Positions 18,089 through 27,321 of a stretch of 64,000 nt of DNA are shown in pieces. The notes under the pieces are model-generated. The model was given only the letters and a program-made list of their open reading frames with translations, did not search any database and was not told the origin of the DNA. A program made the position numbers and the translations under genes. Position 1 is the stretch's first letter, and every line of letters starts with the position of its first letter. Source of the DNA: Algibacter mikhailovii (GTDB taxonomy: Bacteria > Bacteroidota > Bacteroidia > Flavobacteriales > Flavobacteriaceae); assembly GCF_014651495.1 (NCBI RefSeq), contig NZ_BMWZ01000004.1, forward strand, positions 434,001 through 498,000, read 5' to 3'.

Positions 18089-18763
18089 ATGCATAATCTA
18101 CTTTCAAATCTTAAAATTGCAGTACCCGAAAAAATCTTTGTAAAAGACCCAGAATCCTCTTCACTCGGGAAACGCATTATAGAGAATAGTATTTTATTAA
18201 TTAATGAAATAGGTTTTGATAGTTTTACATTTAAAAAATTAGGGGTAATAATTGGTTCTAATGAAAGCTCCATTTATCGCTATTTTGAGAGCAAACACAA
18301 GTTATTACTTTACTTATCTTCTTGGTATTGGGCATGGATTGAATACCAATTGGTATTTGAAACCTACAGTATTAATGATACCACACAAAAATTAAAAAAA
18401 GCAATTAGTATTTTATGCAGAGCTACAAAAGAAGATACCAACTTTACACACATTAATGAAATTGTATTAAATAGAATCATCATTAATGAAAATTCAAAAT
18501 CTTTCTTAACCAAAGAAGTTGATCAAGAAAATAGAGACGGTTATTTTGTTATCTACAAACGCGTAATACACCGTTTAAGAGATATTATTACAGAAGCTAC
18601 TCCTAATTATAAGTATCCGTCATCTTTGGCAAGTACTATTATTGAGGGCAGTCTACATCAACACTTTTTAAAAGACCACTTTTCTTCTATGACCGACTGT
18701 AAAGAAGATATTTCACCTGTAGACTTCTATATTGACTTAACCCTAAACACCCTAAAACTATAA
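18089..18763 (+). CDS. TetR/AcrR-family transcriptional regulator
   Basis: A 224-residue protein from the ATG at 18089. After about 25 residues comes a TetR-type helix-turn-helix: GKRIIENSILLINEIGFDSF, then the recognition helix ending SNESSIYRYFESKHKLL. The C-terminal ligand domain is not of a recognised subtype. First gene of the export operon, with only 2 nt before the ABC gene, so it probably autoregulates the operon in response to a ligand. An open frame extends upstream to a TTG at 18017, but the promoter lies inside that extension. Confidence 0.82.
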   Translation: MHNLLSNLKIAVPEKIFVKDPESSSLGKRIIENSILLINEIGFDSFTFKKLGVIIGSNESSIYRYFESKHKLLLYLSSWYWAWIEYQLVFETYSINDTTQKLKKAISILCRATKEDTNFTHINEIVLNRIIINENSKSFLTKEVDQENRDGYFVIYKRVIHRLRDIITEATPNYKYPSSLASTIIEGSLHQHFLKDHFSSMTDCKEDISPVDFYIDLTLNTLKL

Positions 18764-18765
18764 TT

Positions 18766-20424
18766 ATGGCACAACCGTCTATGACCCCTTGGCAAAGATT
18801 ACTGGGATTATTGCAATTAGAAAAAAAAGACATTCTACAAATCTTTTATTATGCCGTTTTTTCGGGTGCAATCTCACTTTCTTTACCTCTAGGTATTCAA
18901 GCCATTATAAACTTAATACAAGGTGCTCAGGTTTCCACCTCTTGGGTAGTACTAGTCACACTAGTTACAATAGGTGTCGCATTTGCTGGGGCCTTACAAC
19001 TTATGCAATTAAGAATAATTGAGACCATTCAACAGCGCATCTTTACGCGTTCATCATTCGAATTAAGCTACCGATTCCCCAAAATAAAAATGTCTGAACT
19101 GCGTAATTATTATCCGCCAGAGCTTGCGAATCGCTTTTTTGATACCTTAACCATTCAAAAAAGTCTTTCTAAAATACTTATAGATGTTCCTACCGCCGTA
19201 TTGCAAATTCTTTTTGCACTCATCCTATTATCATTTTACCATCCATTCTTCATCATATTTGGATTACTCCTTTTAGTCCTCATCTTTGTAGTTTTTAAAT
19301 TTACAGCAAAGAAAGGTTTAGACACGAGCCTAAAAGAATCAAAAAACAAATATAAAGTGGCGCATTGGATACAAGAAATTGCCCGTTCTGTGATTAGTTT
19401 TAAATTATCGGGTAGTACAAATTTAGGGATTGAAAAAAATGATGTTCTAGTCAATGAGTACTTAAAGGCGAGAGAAAGTCATTTTAAAGTATTGATCTTC
19501 CAATACATTCAAATGATAAGTTTCAAAGTCATTGTAACAGCTAGTTTGTTATTGATAGGGGGTGCCTTAGTACTAAATCAAGAAATGAATATTGGGCAGT
19601 TTGTTGCAGCAGAGATTATTATTCTTCTCGTAATTGCCTCGGTTGAAAAACTCATTCTTGGCTTAGAATCTTTTTATGATACACTAACCTCTCTGGAAAA
19701 AATTGGACAGATTGTAGACAAAAAAATGGAAAGTCAAGATGGTGAAACACCTACCCTAAGCAAAGGCATTCATATTGAATTAGACCATGTCACTTATGAA
19801 GTTTCTAATCGAGATAAGCACATCTTAAAAGATATCGAGTTGAAAATAGAGCCAGAAAGTCGTATTCTTGTCAGAGGAGAAAGCGGTTCAGGAAAGTCAA
19901 CCTTACTGCGTTTAATTTCTGGCGTTGTTCAGCCTACAGGAGGAAACCTTTACATCAATGACATGTCCATCAATAGTTTGAATTTAAACTATTACAGGTC
20001 CCAACTAGGATTATCATTGTCGGATGAAACCCCTTTTGAAGGCTCCATAAAAGAGAATCTTACATTTGGAAATAAAAACATTACTGATGAAGAAATTCGC
20101 CATATACTGGAAATAGTAGGCCTTAAAGATTTTATTAAAGAACAACCTAATGGTCTAAAAACCATACTCTATCCAGATGGTAGACAAATGTCATTTACCC
20201 TTGCTAAAAAAATAGTTTTGGCGCGCGCCATTTTAAAACAACCTAAAGTATTAATACTTGAAGATGCCCTAGACCGTTTTAATGAAGCCGAAACAAACGC
20301 TATAATTGATTATATCGCACATAAAGACCGACCATGGGCTTTAGTTGTAGTTAGCAGTAGTGATGCTTGGCTTAAAAAATGTACGAAGGTGATAACCTTA
20401 GAAAAAGGAAGCGTTAAAAATTAA
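18766..20424 (+). CDS. ABC exporter (fused membrane and nucleotide-binding domains) with a degenerate ATPase site
   Basis: A 552-residue half-transporter. Residues about 20-310 are an exporter-type membrane domain with five to six helices. Residues about 330-550 are the nucleotide-binding domain. The Walker A motif is intact (GESGSGKST, 371-379), but the Q-loop position has Ser419, and the LSGGQ signature is replaced around 476-480 by SFTLA. The Walker B/catalytic pair is Glu499-Asp500 instead of Asp-Glu, and the switch histidine is lost in VVVSSSD (527-533). No other ABC gene is nearby. It can probably bind ATP, but normal hydrolysis is doubtful. The downstream HlyD and TolC genes make this a type-I-like export system of unknown cargo. 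Confidence 0.85.
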   Translation: MAQPSMTPWQRLLGLLQLEKKDILQIFYYAVFSGAISLSLPLGIQAIINLIQGAQVSTSWVVLVTLVTIGVAFAGALQLMQLRIIETIQQRIFTRSSFELSYRFPKIKMSELRNYYPPELANRFFDTLTIQKSLSKILIDVPTAVLQILFALILLSFYHPFFIIFGLLLLVLIFVVFKFTAKKGLDTSLKESKNKYKVAHWIQEIARSVISFKLSGSTNLGIEKNDVLVNEYLKARESHFKVLIFQYIQMISFKVIVTASLLLIGGALVLNQEMNIGQFVAAEIIILLVIASVEKLILGLESFYDTLTSLEKIGQIVDKKMESQDGETPTLSKGIHIELDHVTYEVSNRDKHILKDIELKIEPESRILVRGESGSGKSTLLRLISGVVQPTGGNLYINDMSINSLNLNYYRSQLGLSLSDETPFEGSIKENLTFGNKNITDEEIRHILEIVGLKDFIKEQPNGLKTILYPDGRQMSFTLAKKIVLARAILKQPKVLILEDALDRFNEAETNAIIDYIAHKDRPWALVVVSSSDAWLKKCTKVITLEKGSVKN

Positions 20425-20434
20425 AAGACAGACT

Positions 20435-21793
20435 ATGCTCAATATATCTCATAACCAATTAAATAAAAAAATAGACCTTTCCCAATTTAAGTCAGGCCAA
20501 AATTTAATGGGTAAAGTTTATTATAAATACTTTAATCGTTTTCTTTTAGCGGCTGCCATAATTTTGTTTATCGTTTTGTTTTTACCTTGGACACAAAACA
20601 TTACAGGACAAGGTGTTGTAACCACCTTAAAACCTAATCAACGTCCGCAACATATACAATCTCAAATACCTGGTAGAATTGAAGAATGGTTTGTTCAAGA
20701 AGGCGATTTTGTAAAGAAAGGTGACACCATAGTAAGAATTTCTGAAATAAAAAGTGACTACTTTGATGATAAGTTAGTAGAAAGAACAAATGATCAAATT
20801 CAAGCGAAATCTTCTTCAGTTACCGCTTATGAAGGCAAGGTAGAGGCACTAAACAGACAGATTGACGCCCTTAAAGAAGAGCAAAAACTAAAGATAGCGC
20901 AAACTAGAAATAAGCTCATGCAATCACGATTAAAAGTTCAAAGTGATAGCATTGATTTAGAAGCTACTAAGACAAACTTAAAAATTGCCGAAACCCAATT
21001 TAATCGTATTCAAACTCTACAAGAAGAAGGGTTGAAAGCGGTTAAAGATGTAGAAGAAAAACGTTTAAAACTTCAGGAAAGTCAGGCTAAGTTTATTTCT
21101 CAAAACAATAAATATCTTACCAGCCAAAATGAAGTCATTAATGCCAGAATAGAGCTTTCAAGAACCAACGCCGTTTTTGCCGATAAAATCTCCAAGGCCC
21201 AAAGTGATATGTACACGGCACAATCTAGTGGTTTTGATACACAGGCTCAAGTTACAAAGCTAGAAAACGCCTACTCTAACTACAAAAGAAGAAATAGCTT
21301 ATTATATGTTACAGCACCTCAAGACGGGTATATCAATAAAGTAATGACCGGCGGTATTGGTGTTACTTTTAAAGAAGGCACTGAATTAGTAGGTATAATG
21401 CCTGCCAATTATGATATGGCGGTAGAAACTTTTGTTAGACCTATAGACCTACCCCTAATTCATATAAACGAAAAAGTACGTGTTCAATTTGATGGCTGGC
21501 CTGCAATTGTTTTTAGTGGTTGGCCCAATGTATCATATGGAACTTATGGTGCAAAAGTAGTCGCCATTGAACGCTTTATAAGTTCTAATGGAAAATACAG
21601 AATTTTATTAGCGCCCGATGAAACGGACCATAAATGGCCAAATGCTGTTCGTGTTGGCTCTGGTGCAAAAACAATAGCTTTATTAGAAGATGTACCTATT
21701 TGGTTTGAGCTTTGGCGCCAGATTAACAGCTTCCCGCCTAATTATTATCAACCTGAAGGTAACAAAACAGCTTCAAAAAAAGATAAAAAATGA
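20435..21793 (+). CDS. HlyD-family periplasmic adaptor
   Basis: A 452-residue membrane fusion protein: a short cytosolic N-terminus, one transmembrane helix (about residues 35-53), a lipoyl-type beta domain (from about 70), a long coiled-coil hairpin (about 110-280), then the second lipoyl half and a beta-barrel region (APQDGYINKV onward). It connects the inner-membrane ABC protein to the TolC-like channel. It begins 10 nt after the ABC gene, and its stop overlaps the next start (ATGA). Confidence 0.9.
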   Translation: MLNISHNQLNKKIDLSQFKSGQNLMGKVYYKYFNRFLLAAAIILFIVLFLPWTQNITGQGVVTTLKPNQRPQHIQSQIPGRIEEWFVQEGDFVKKGDTIVRISEIKSDYFDDKLVERTNDQIQAKSSSVTAYEGKVEALNRQIDALKEEQKLKIAQTRNKLMQSRLKVQSDSIDLEATKTNLKIAETQFNRIQTLQEEGLKAVKDVEEKRLKLQESQAKFISQNNKYLTSQNEVINARIELSRTNAVFADKISKAQSDMYTAQSSGFDTQAQVTKLENAYSNYKRRNSLLYVTAPQDGYINKVMTGGIGVTFKEGTELVGIMPANYDMAVETFVRPIDLPLIHINEKVRVQFDGWPAIVFSGWPNVSYGTYGAKVVAIERFISSNGKYRILLAPDETDHKWPNAVRVGSGAKTIALLEDVPIWFELWRQINSFPPNYYQPEGNKTASKKDKK

Positions 21794-23208
21794 AAGCAAT
21801 CCTCTTAAACATTCTAATGTTTTCCTGTATGATACTTTCAGCGCAGGACAACTTTCCTGTTTTTGGAAAAGATAGTGTATCCATAATAGGCTTGTCTGAG
21901 TATCTCGGATACATAAAGGCATTTCATCCCATTGTAAAACAAGCCAACCTAATCATTACTGAAAGTGAAGCCAAATTAATGAAATCTAGGGGCGCTTTCG
22001 ACCCAAAACTAGAGGTAGATTTTGACCGAAAAAAGTTTAAAAACACCGAGTATTACGATAAACTTAATGCAGCATTTAAAATCCCAACATGGTACGGCAT
22101 TGAGCTTAAAGGAAATTTTGAAGAAAATACTGGAGCCTATTTAAACCCTGAATCTACTGTCCCTGCCGATGGTTTATACAGTGTAGGTGTATCAGTTTCT
22201 GTAGCTAAAGGACTTTTAACCAATAGACGAATGGCTATGTTAAGGCAGGCCAAAATTTTTGTTAATCAAGCTAAAGCAGATCGTCAATTGCTTATTAATA
22301 ATATTCTTTTTGATGCTACGGTAGCCTATTTTAATTGGTTAAAAAGGTATAACGAAAAACGCGTTTTTGAGGATTTTTTGGGTAATGCGCAAATACGTTT
22401 TGATGGCATTAAAAAGAGTTATGAGGTTGGTGACAAACCAGCTATTGATACGCTTGAAGCTAGGATCACTTTAAATAACAGAAGGTTAAATCTTGAAAAA
22501 TCAAGAATTAAGTTCATAAAGTCAACCTTAGAATTATCTAATTATCTCTGGTTAAACGAAAATACACCCATTGAAATTAACGATGGTGTTATTCCTGACA
22601 TCAACACCTTTGACACCATAGATAATACGCTTAATACATCCATTTTGGATATTGAAAACATGAATTTAGATGAGCATCCTAAACTTCAATCATTAGGTTA
22701 TAAATCTCAAGGTTTAACGATAGAAAAACGTTTAAAAATGAACAACCTATTACCTCAAATTGATTTACAGTACAATTTTCTATCTGAAACCCCTGAATCT
22801 TTAAACTCTTTTAATTCGGCAAACTATAAAAGTGGTGTAAACATAAGTTTCCCTTTATTTTTAAGAAAAGAGCGTGGTGATTTAAAGCTTGCCAAAATAA
22901 AAATACAAGATACCGAGTATGAAATTCAATCGACCAAAGTCGCCTTAAAAAATAAAATTAGTGCCATTAATCAAGAATTGAATTCCTTTATATTACAAAA
23001 TGATTACACCAAGATAATTGTGGATGATTATGACAAAATGCTCACAGCCGAAGAACGTAAATTCTTTTTAGGGGAAAGCTCTTTATTTTTAGTAAACTCC
23101 AGAGAATCTAAATTAATAGATGCCAAACTCAAGGCCATTTCTATTGAAAATGAATTCTTCAATTCAAAAGCCAATTTATTCAATGTTCTTGCACTTTCAA
23201 CTTATTAA
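21790..23208 (+). CDS. TolC-family outer membrane channel
   Basis: A 472-residue outer membrane factor with a signal peptide cleaved near LSAQ. Two repeated long helical regions (about 150-230 and 350-440) flank beta-strand segments, the TolC arrangement. It overlaps the HlyD stop by 4 nt and completes a three-part envelope-spanning exporter. It is the last gene of the operon, followed by a terminator. Confidence 0.88.
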   Translation: MKAILLNILMFSCMILSAQDNFPVFGKDSVSIIGLSEYLGYIKAFHPIVKQANLIITESEAKLMKSRGAFDPKLEVDFDRKKFKNTEYYDKLNAAFKIPTWYGIELKGNFEENTGAYLNPESTVPADGLYSVGVSVSVAKGLLTNRRMAMLRQAKIFVNQAKADRQLLINNILFDATVAYFNWLKRYNEKRVFEDFLGNAQIRFDGIKKSYEVGDKPAIDTLEARITLNNRRLNLEKSRIKFIKSTLELSNYLWLNENTPIEINDGVIPDINTFDTIDNTLNTSILDIENMNLDEHPKLQSLGYKSQGLTIEKRLKMNNLLPQIDLQYNFLSETPESLNSFNSANYKSGVNISFPLFLRKERGDLKLAKIKIQDTEYEIQSTKVALKNKISAINQELNSFILQNDYTKIIVDDYDKMLTAEERKFFLGESSLFLVNSRESKLIDAKLKAISIENEFFNSKANLFNVLALSTY

Positions 23209-23214
23209 TAATAA

Positions 23215-23246
23215 AAAAGGAGGGGTTTCAAAAACCACCTCCTTTT
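23215..23246. terminator. Bidirectional terminator between the tolC-like and usp genes
   Basis: The stem aaaaggagg / cctcctttt (23215-23223 and 23238-23246) extends inward with one bulged base and a short A-rich loop. It lies between two converging genes. Confidence 0.8.
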
Positions 23247-23277
23247 CAACTTAGTATATCCTTCTAAAAATTCTATA

Positions 23278-24111
23278 TTAAATTTTAAATGTTATTACTG
23301 GAAGCGTAGCATGATTGGCAACATCTTCACCAATACTACCCTCAAAAAAATGAGCAAGTCCCTTTTTGCCATGCGTTGGAACCGCAATTAAATCGGCACC
23401 AATTTTATTTGAAAAAGTCAACACACCGTCTTCTACGTTATAATCAGAAACGTAATGGACATCTTTCATTTTATCTAAATTGCCATCAGCCTTTGTAAAG
23501 AAATTTACAACGCGTTTTTCAATTTCTAGTGAATTTCTGAACCTGTCATTCGGCAGATTCACGTAGACCATATAAACTTTGGAGTTCATTTTATTGAATA
23601 AACTCGTCGCATTTAAATAAGACTTAATACATTCTTCTGAAAAATCACATGCAAAAGCAACGACTCCAAAATTCACATCGTGCAATTCATTTTTAACAAC
23701 CAAAACTGGTATATCTGCATTTCTCACTACCCGTTCAGTATTTGATCCTATGAAATACTCTTTCATCCCGCTAGCACCATGAGACCCCATAACTATTAAA
23801 TCGACATCATTTTTTATGGCAACGTCATTAACTTCACTAAAGACTTTAAAGTGTTTGATTATGGGCGAGACATTAACACCTTTCAAATACGCTTTATTCA
23901 AAAACGTTTCAAACTTTTGTTCTGCTAATTGCAAGAAAAAGGCAGCTTTCTGGTTCTGTAAACCATCTGAAGCCGAAAGCATAACATCGGACATTTCTAA
24001 CATATGCAACGCCATTAACTCCGCATTATATTGCTTTGCTAATTTAGCAGCTGTTTTTAAAGCATATTCCGAATGTTCAGAAAAATCTATAGGTACAATA
24101 ATTTTTTTCAT
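23278..24111 (-). CDS. Universal stress protein, tandem UspA domains
   Basis: A 277-residue protein made of two UspA domains. The first (residues 1-145) begins MKKIIVPIDFSEHSEYAL and has the nucleotide-binding signature GSHGASGMKEYFIGSNTERVV. The second (about 150-277) has a parallel but weaker motif, THGKKGLAHFFEGSIGEDV. It follows hemN with 18 nt between them and probably shares its low-oxygen promoter. Tandem Usps often bind ATP and are induced under respiratory stress. Confidence 0.9.
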   Translation of the reverse strand: MKKIIVPIDFSEHSEYALKTAAKLAKQYNAELMALHMLEMSDVMLSASDGLQNQKAAFFLQLAEQKFETFLNKAYLKGVNVSPIIKHFKVFSEVNDVAIKNDVDLIVMGSHGASGMKEYFIGSNTERVVRNADIPVLVVKNELHDVNFGVVAFACDFSEECIKSYLNATSLFNKMNSKVYMVYVNLPNDRFRNSLEIEKRVVNFFTKADGNLDKMKDVHYVSDYNVEDGVLTFSNKIGADLIAVPTHGKKGLAHFFEGSIGEDVANHATLPVITFKI

Positions 24112-24129
24112 GTCTCTGTTTTTAATTGG

Positions 24130-25494
24130 TTAAACCGTCATTGAAAACAACTGTGAATCCGGTTGTTTTCTCTGTAATAACACATCAAATGCCATACAAA
24201 TGTTTCTCACAAATAGCTGACCTTTTGAAGTAACTTCTATAGTTCTATTTCCTATTTGAAGTAATCCGTCCTTTTCCATTTCTTTTAAAAGAATTAAACT
24301 ATCAGGTAATTCTGTAAAATATAAATCATCAGAATGCCATGAGGTTTTAAATTGACACATTAAATTTAAAATATGTCTTCTTATTTTCAGATCTTCCTCA
24401 TTTAATATGTGTCCTCTATATACCGGAATAGTATCTTCTTCTAATAGCTTATAGTAACTTTCAATATCCTTGACATTTTGAGAAAAGCCATACCAACTAT
24501 CGCTTATAGATGATACACCTAAGCCAATCATAGCTTGCGTTTTAGAGGCTGTATAGCCCATAAAATTTCTATGCAAATTACCATCTAACATGGATTTATG
24601 CAATCCATCAGTAGGCAAAGCAAAATGATCCATCCCTATTTCTTCATAACCTACTTGTCCCAATAATTGCTTACCAAGTTCGTATTGCTTTCTTTTTAAA
24701 TCGGCTGAAGGTAAATCACTATCGTTAAACCCGCGTTGTCCATTTCCCTTTATCCAAGGTACATGCGCATAACTATAAAAAGCAAGTCTATCAGGCAATA
24801 AAGATTTAGTTTTCAAAATTGTTTCCTTTACATGTGCTAAACTTTGAAAAGGTAAACCAAAAATAATATCATGTCCTACCGAGGTATAACCAATTTCTCG
24901 AGCTAAATCAGTGGCCGCTTTTACATTTTCAAACGGTTGAATTCTATGAATAGCTTTTTGCACTGTTGGGTTATAGTCTTGAACACCATAACTTACTCGC
25001 CTAAACCCTAAATCATAAAGGGCTTGTAAATGTTCTCGAGTTGTATTATTAGGATGCCCTTCAAAACTAAACTCATAATTCCCCGCGCGTTCTGCTCCTT
25101 CTAAAATCCCCTTAATCAAAACCTTTAAATGATCTGGACTAAAAAACGTGGGGGTTCCACCACCTAAGTGCAGTTCTTTTATAATGGGCTTCTTATCAAA
25201 TAAGGCTAAATACAAATGCCATTCTTTTAAAACAGCCTGAATATAAGGCGACTCAACACTGTGCTGCTTAGTGATACGTTTATTACATCCACAAAACGTA
25301 CATAAGCTTTCGCAAAATGGTAAATGAATATAGAGACTTATGCCCTCCTTGCTGTTACTTTCTTTAAACGATTTCACTAAAGAACTTTTCCATTTATCCA
25401 AAGAAAAAGTTGCATTATCCCAATAAGGAACCGTTGGATAACTGGTATAGCGAGGACCCGCAATATTATATTTATTGACTAATGAATTAAACAT
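24130..25494 (-). CDS. hemN: Oxygen-independent coproporphyrinogen III oxidase
   Basis: A 454-residue radical SAM enzyme with the cluster motif C-x3-C-x2-C in CESLCTFCGC, the early KYNIAGPRYTSYPTVPYW segment and the GGGTPTF motif. It decarboxylates coproporphyrinogen III in haem synthesis without oxygen. The frame opens three codons earlier at 25503, but the predicted -7 box (25512-25519) would leave almost no leader for that start. The ATG at 25494 gives the usual N-terminus MFNSLVNKYN. Expression under low oxygen is suggested by an Fnr-like operator upstream. Confidence 0.92.
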   Translation of the reverse strand: MFNSLVNKYNIAGPRYTSYPTVPYWDNATFSLDKWKSSLVKSFKESNSKEGISLYIHLPFCESLCTFCGCNKRITKQHSVESPYIQAVLKEWHLYLALFDKKPIIKELHLGGGTPTFFSPDHLKVLIKGILEGAERAGNYEFSFEGHPNNTTREHLQALYDLGFRRVSYGVQDYNPTVQKAIHRIQPFENVKAATDLAREIGYTSVGHDIIFGLPFQSLAHVKETILKTKSLLPDRLAFYSYAHVPWIKGNGQRGFNDSDLPSADLKRKQYELGKQLLGQVGYEEIGMDHFALPTDGLHKSMLDGNLHRNFMGYTASKTQAMIGLGVSSISDSWYGFSQNVKDIESYYKLLEEDTIPVYRGHILNEEDLKIRRHILNLMCQFKTSWHSDDLYFTELPDSLILLKEMEKDGLLQIGNRTIEVTSKGQLFVRNICMAFDVLLQRKQPDSQLFSMTV

Positions 25495-25511
25495 ACCTAA
25501 CATTTAAACCT

Positions 25512-25519
25512 CAAAATTA
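25512..25519 (-). promoter_or_regulatory. -7 box of the hemN-usp promoter
   Basis: On the minus strand this reads TAATTTTG, a perfect TAnnTTTG match, exactly 22 nt downstream of the operator at 25542-25555. Confidence 0.65.
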
Positions 25520-25541
25520 CATTTTTTAATGCCTTTAAAAT

Positions 25542-25555
25542 ATGATATATGTCAT
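25542..25555. promoter_or_regulatory. Fnr/Crp-type operator between hemN and yceI
   Basis: ATGATATATGTCAT on the plus strand (ATGACATATATCAT on the minus strand), the third copy of the palindrome. It has the 22-nt spacing to the hemN -7 box. On the yceI side a near-match TAACTTTC at 25588 lies 32 nt away, one helical turn farther, so divergent control is possible. Confidence 0.72.
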
Positions 25556-25618
25556 GGGAGATATTTGCAATTGGTTCATATATCCCGTAACTTTCGCTTA
25601 AATAAAAAACATCGAAAA

Positions 25619-26254
25619 ATGAAAAAATTAAGCATCTTACTAATTGTTTTAGTCTTAGGGTTTACAGCGTGTAAAAACGAAAAAAAAGAAAGTAATACCG
25701 ATACTAATGTAGAAGCAACAACATCTGAAAAATTTATAATAAAACCAGAGGCCACCTCAGTAACATGGACTGCATACAAGACCACTGATAAAATTGGTGT
25801 TGGTGGTGAATTTACCACTATAAATTTTGAGGAACAATCAGGATCTACGCCACAGGAAGCATTAAATACATTAAGTTTTTCAATTCCTATTAGCAGTTTA
25901 TTTACCAATGACCCAACAAACACTAGGGATGGAAAGATTAAAACATCATTTTTTGGTGAAATGTTAGACACAGACTTACTTAAAGGAACCATTACCTATG
26001 AAGACGCAAGTGATATTGTAGTTGTTGCTCTTAACATGAATGGCGTTACCCATAATTTACCCATGGATATTATAATCACTGATGAAAGACGTGTTTCTAT
26101 TACAGGCACTATGAATCTTGCAGATTGGAATGCATTAGATGCCCTTGCTGCACTAAATAAAGTGTGCTTTGATTTGCATAAAGGACCTGATGGCGTGAGT
26201 AAAACTTGGGAAGATGTGGCTATTGAAGTGAACACCTTTTTACGTAAAAGTTAA
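25619..26254 (+). CDS. YceI-family lipoprotein
   Basis: A 211-residue protein from the ATG at 25619, where a lipoprotein signal begins (lipobox GFTAC, Cys18); the frame is open from 25529, but that extension has no signal peptide. After a charged linker, a YceI lipocalin-like beta-barrel domain spans about residues 40-205 (TSVTWTAYKTTDKIGVGGEF start). The family binds polyisoprenoids or other amphiphiles in the periplasm. It diverges from hemN across the shared Fnr-like operator. Confidence 0.85.
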   Translation: MKKLSILLIVLVLGFTACKNEKKESNTDTNVEATTSEKFIIKPEATSVTWTAYKTTDKIGVGGEFTTINFEEQSGSTPQEALNTLSFSIPISSLFTNDPTNTRDGKIKTSFFGEMLDTDLLKGTITYEDASDIVVVALNMNGVTHNLPMDIIITDERRVSITGTMNLADWNALDALAALNKVCFDLHKGPDGVSKTWEDVAIEVNTFLRKS

Positions 26255-26552
26255 GAAGAAGAATTCAGGCCATAATTAAACTTAGTATGGCCTTATAAAC
26301 GTAAAATAGTCCCAGCATTTCTCCATTAAATTTGTAGAATTAAGAAGTGTTGGGATTTATGAATATTAGTCCATTTAAGTGTATCATGAAAGTTGGGGAT
26401 AGGAATGATTATTAAAGCCAATAATTCAAATATCATTTCATGTAATTGCTGAAACATCATATTTTACAAACGACAGCTTAGCTTGTGCCCGCGTTATAGA
26501 AACTTCTTTTTTTGTAATTTCCTCCGAAAACAATCAATTAACTTCAATAAAA

Positions 26553-27203
26553 ATGAGTAATGACTCCTACGACAGTATAAAAATCCAGGAATGGCGCGAT
26601 CGGTTAAAATTTTTATGTGATATTGTTTTTGCTACGGCCATGACGATCATGATTTTAAATATTAATATTCCTGATTTTGGACACATTACTAGTGCCGGTG
26701 CGCTAACAAAATTCCTTATAAATGAACTGAATAATATGCTAGGCTTTTTTATTTCCTTCATCGTTATAGCAGTATATTGGCTAAAACATTTGGAACATTT
26801 TAGCTGTGTTAAAATTGTTGATCAAAATTTTATTTGGCTTCAACTTCTATTTTTAAGTTTTATCATGCTTATACCATTTTGGAACACCTACATGGATCGT
26901 TTTCCTGACAATATTGCTATAAAAGTATTATTAAGTTTTAATATGGTACTTATTGGGCTCTTTTCTTTTCTAAGCCTTAATTATGCCTCAAACCCAAAGC
27001 ATCAACTTATCCATGATGACATTTCTAAAGAACTAATTTCAAATACAAAACTACAGATTTTAACGGAGCCTCTAATTGCCATTCTCGCTGCTGGACTAGT
27101 TTACTTAAACCCCATACTTTGGGATATATCATTTATTTTAGTTCCTGTTTTATTCATGCTTAGAAAAAAATTAGTTAAAATAAAATACTTTAAAAAAAAT
27201 TAA
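26553..27203 (+). CDS. TMEM175-like (DUF1211) membrane protein, putative potassium channel
   Basis: A 216-residue protein with about six hydrophobic segments. The N-terminal RLKFLCDIVFATAMTIMILNI matches the pattern of bacterial TMEM175 channels (R-x-x-x-F-x-D-x-V-F-A-x-A-x-T), although the usual FSD is LCD here. Bacterial TMEM175 proteins form tetrameric potassium-selective pores. Transcribed alone, 118 nt before a LETM1-like gene. The 298 nt upstream contain no gene or convincing regulatory site. Confidence 0.75.
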   Translation: MSNDSYDSIKIQEWRDRLKFLCDIVFATAMTIMILNINIPDFGHITSAGALTKFLINELNNMLGFFISFIVIAVYWLKHLEHFSCVKIVDQNFIWLQLLFLSFIMLIPFWNTYMDRFPDNIAIKVLLSFNMVLIGLFSFLSLNYASNPKHQLIHDDISKELISNTKLQILTEPLIAILAAGLVYLNPILWDISFILVPVLFMLRKKLVKIKYFKKN

Positions 27204-27321
27204 AGGCCCTTACATTTGGGTAATCAAACGCACGCTTGATTTATAATTTTTAAAAGGTTTCAATTAGAAATACAAGTATTGTCCTTAATTATTACATTTA
27301 CAGTATAATTGCACACAAGTT

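Noticed and set aside
26450-26459. A possible fifth Fnr-like site (TGA...TCA, followed by ATTTTACAAA as at 11310) upstream of the TMEM175-like gene
   Set aside because: Only 4 nt separate the half-sites instead of 6, and no -7 box lies 22 nt downstream.
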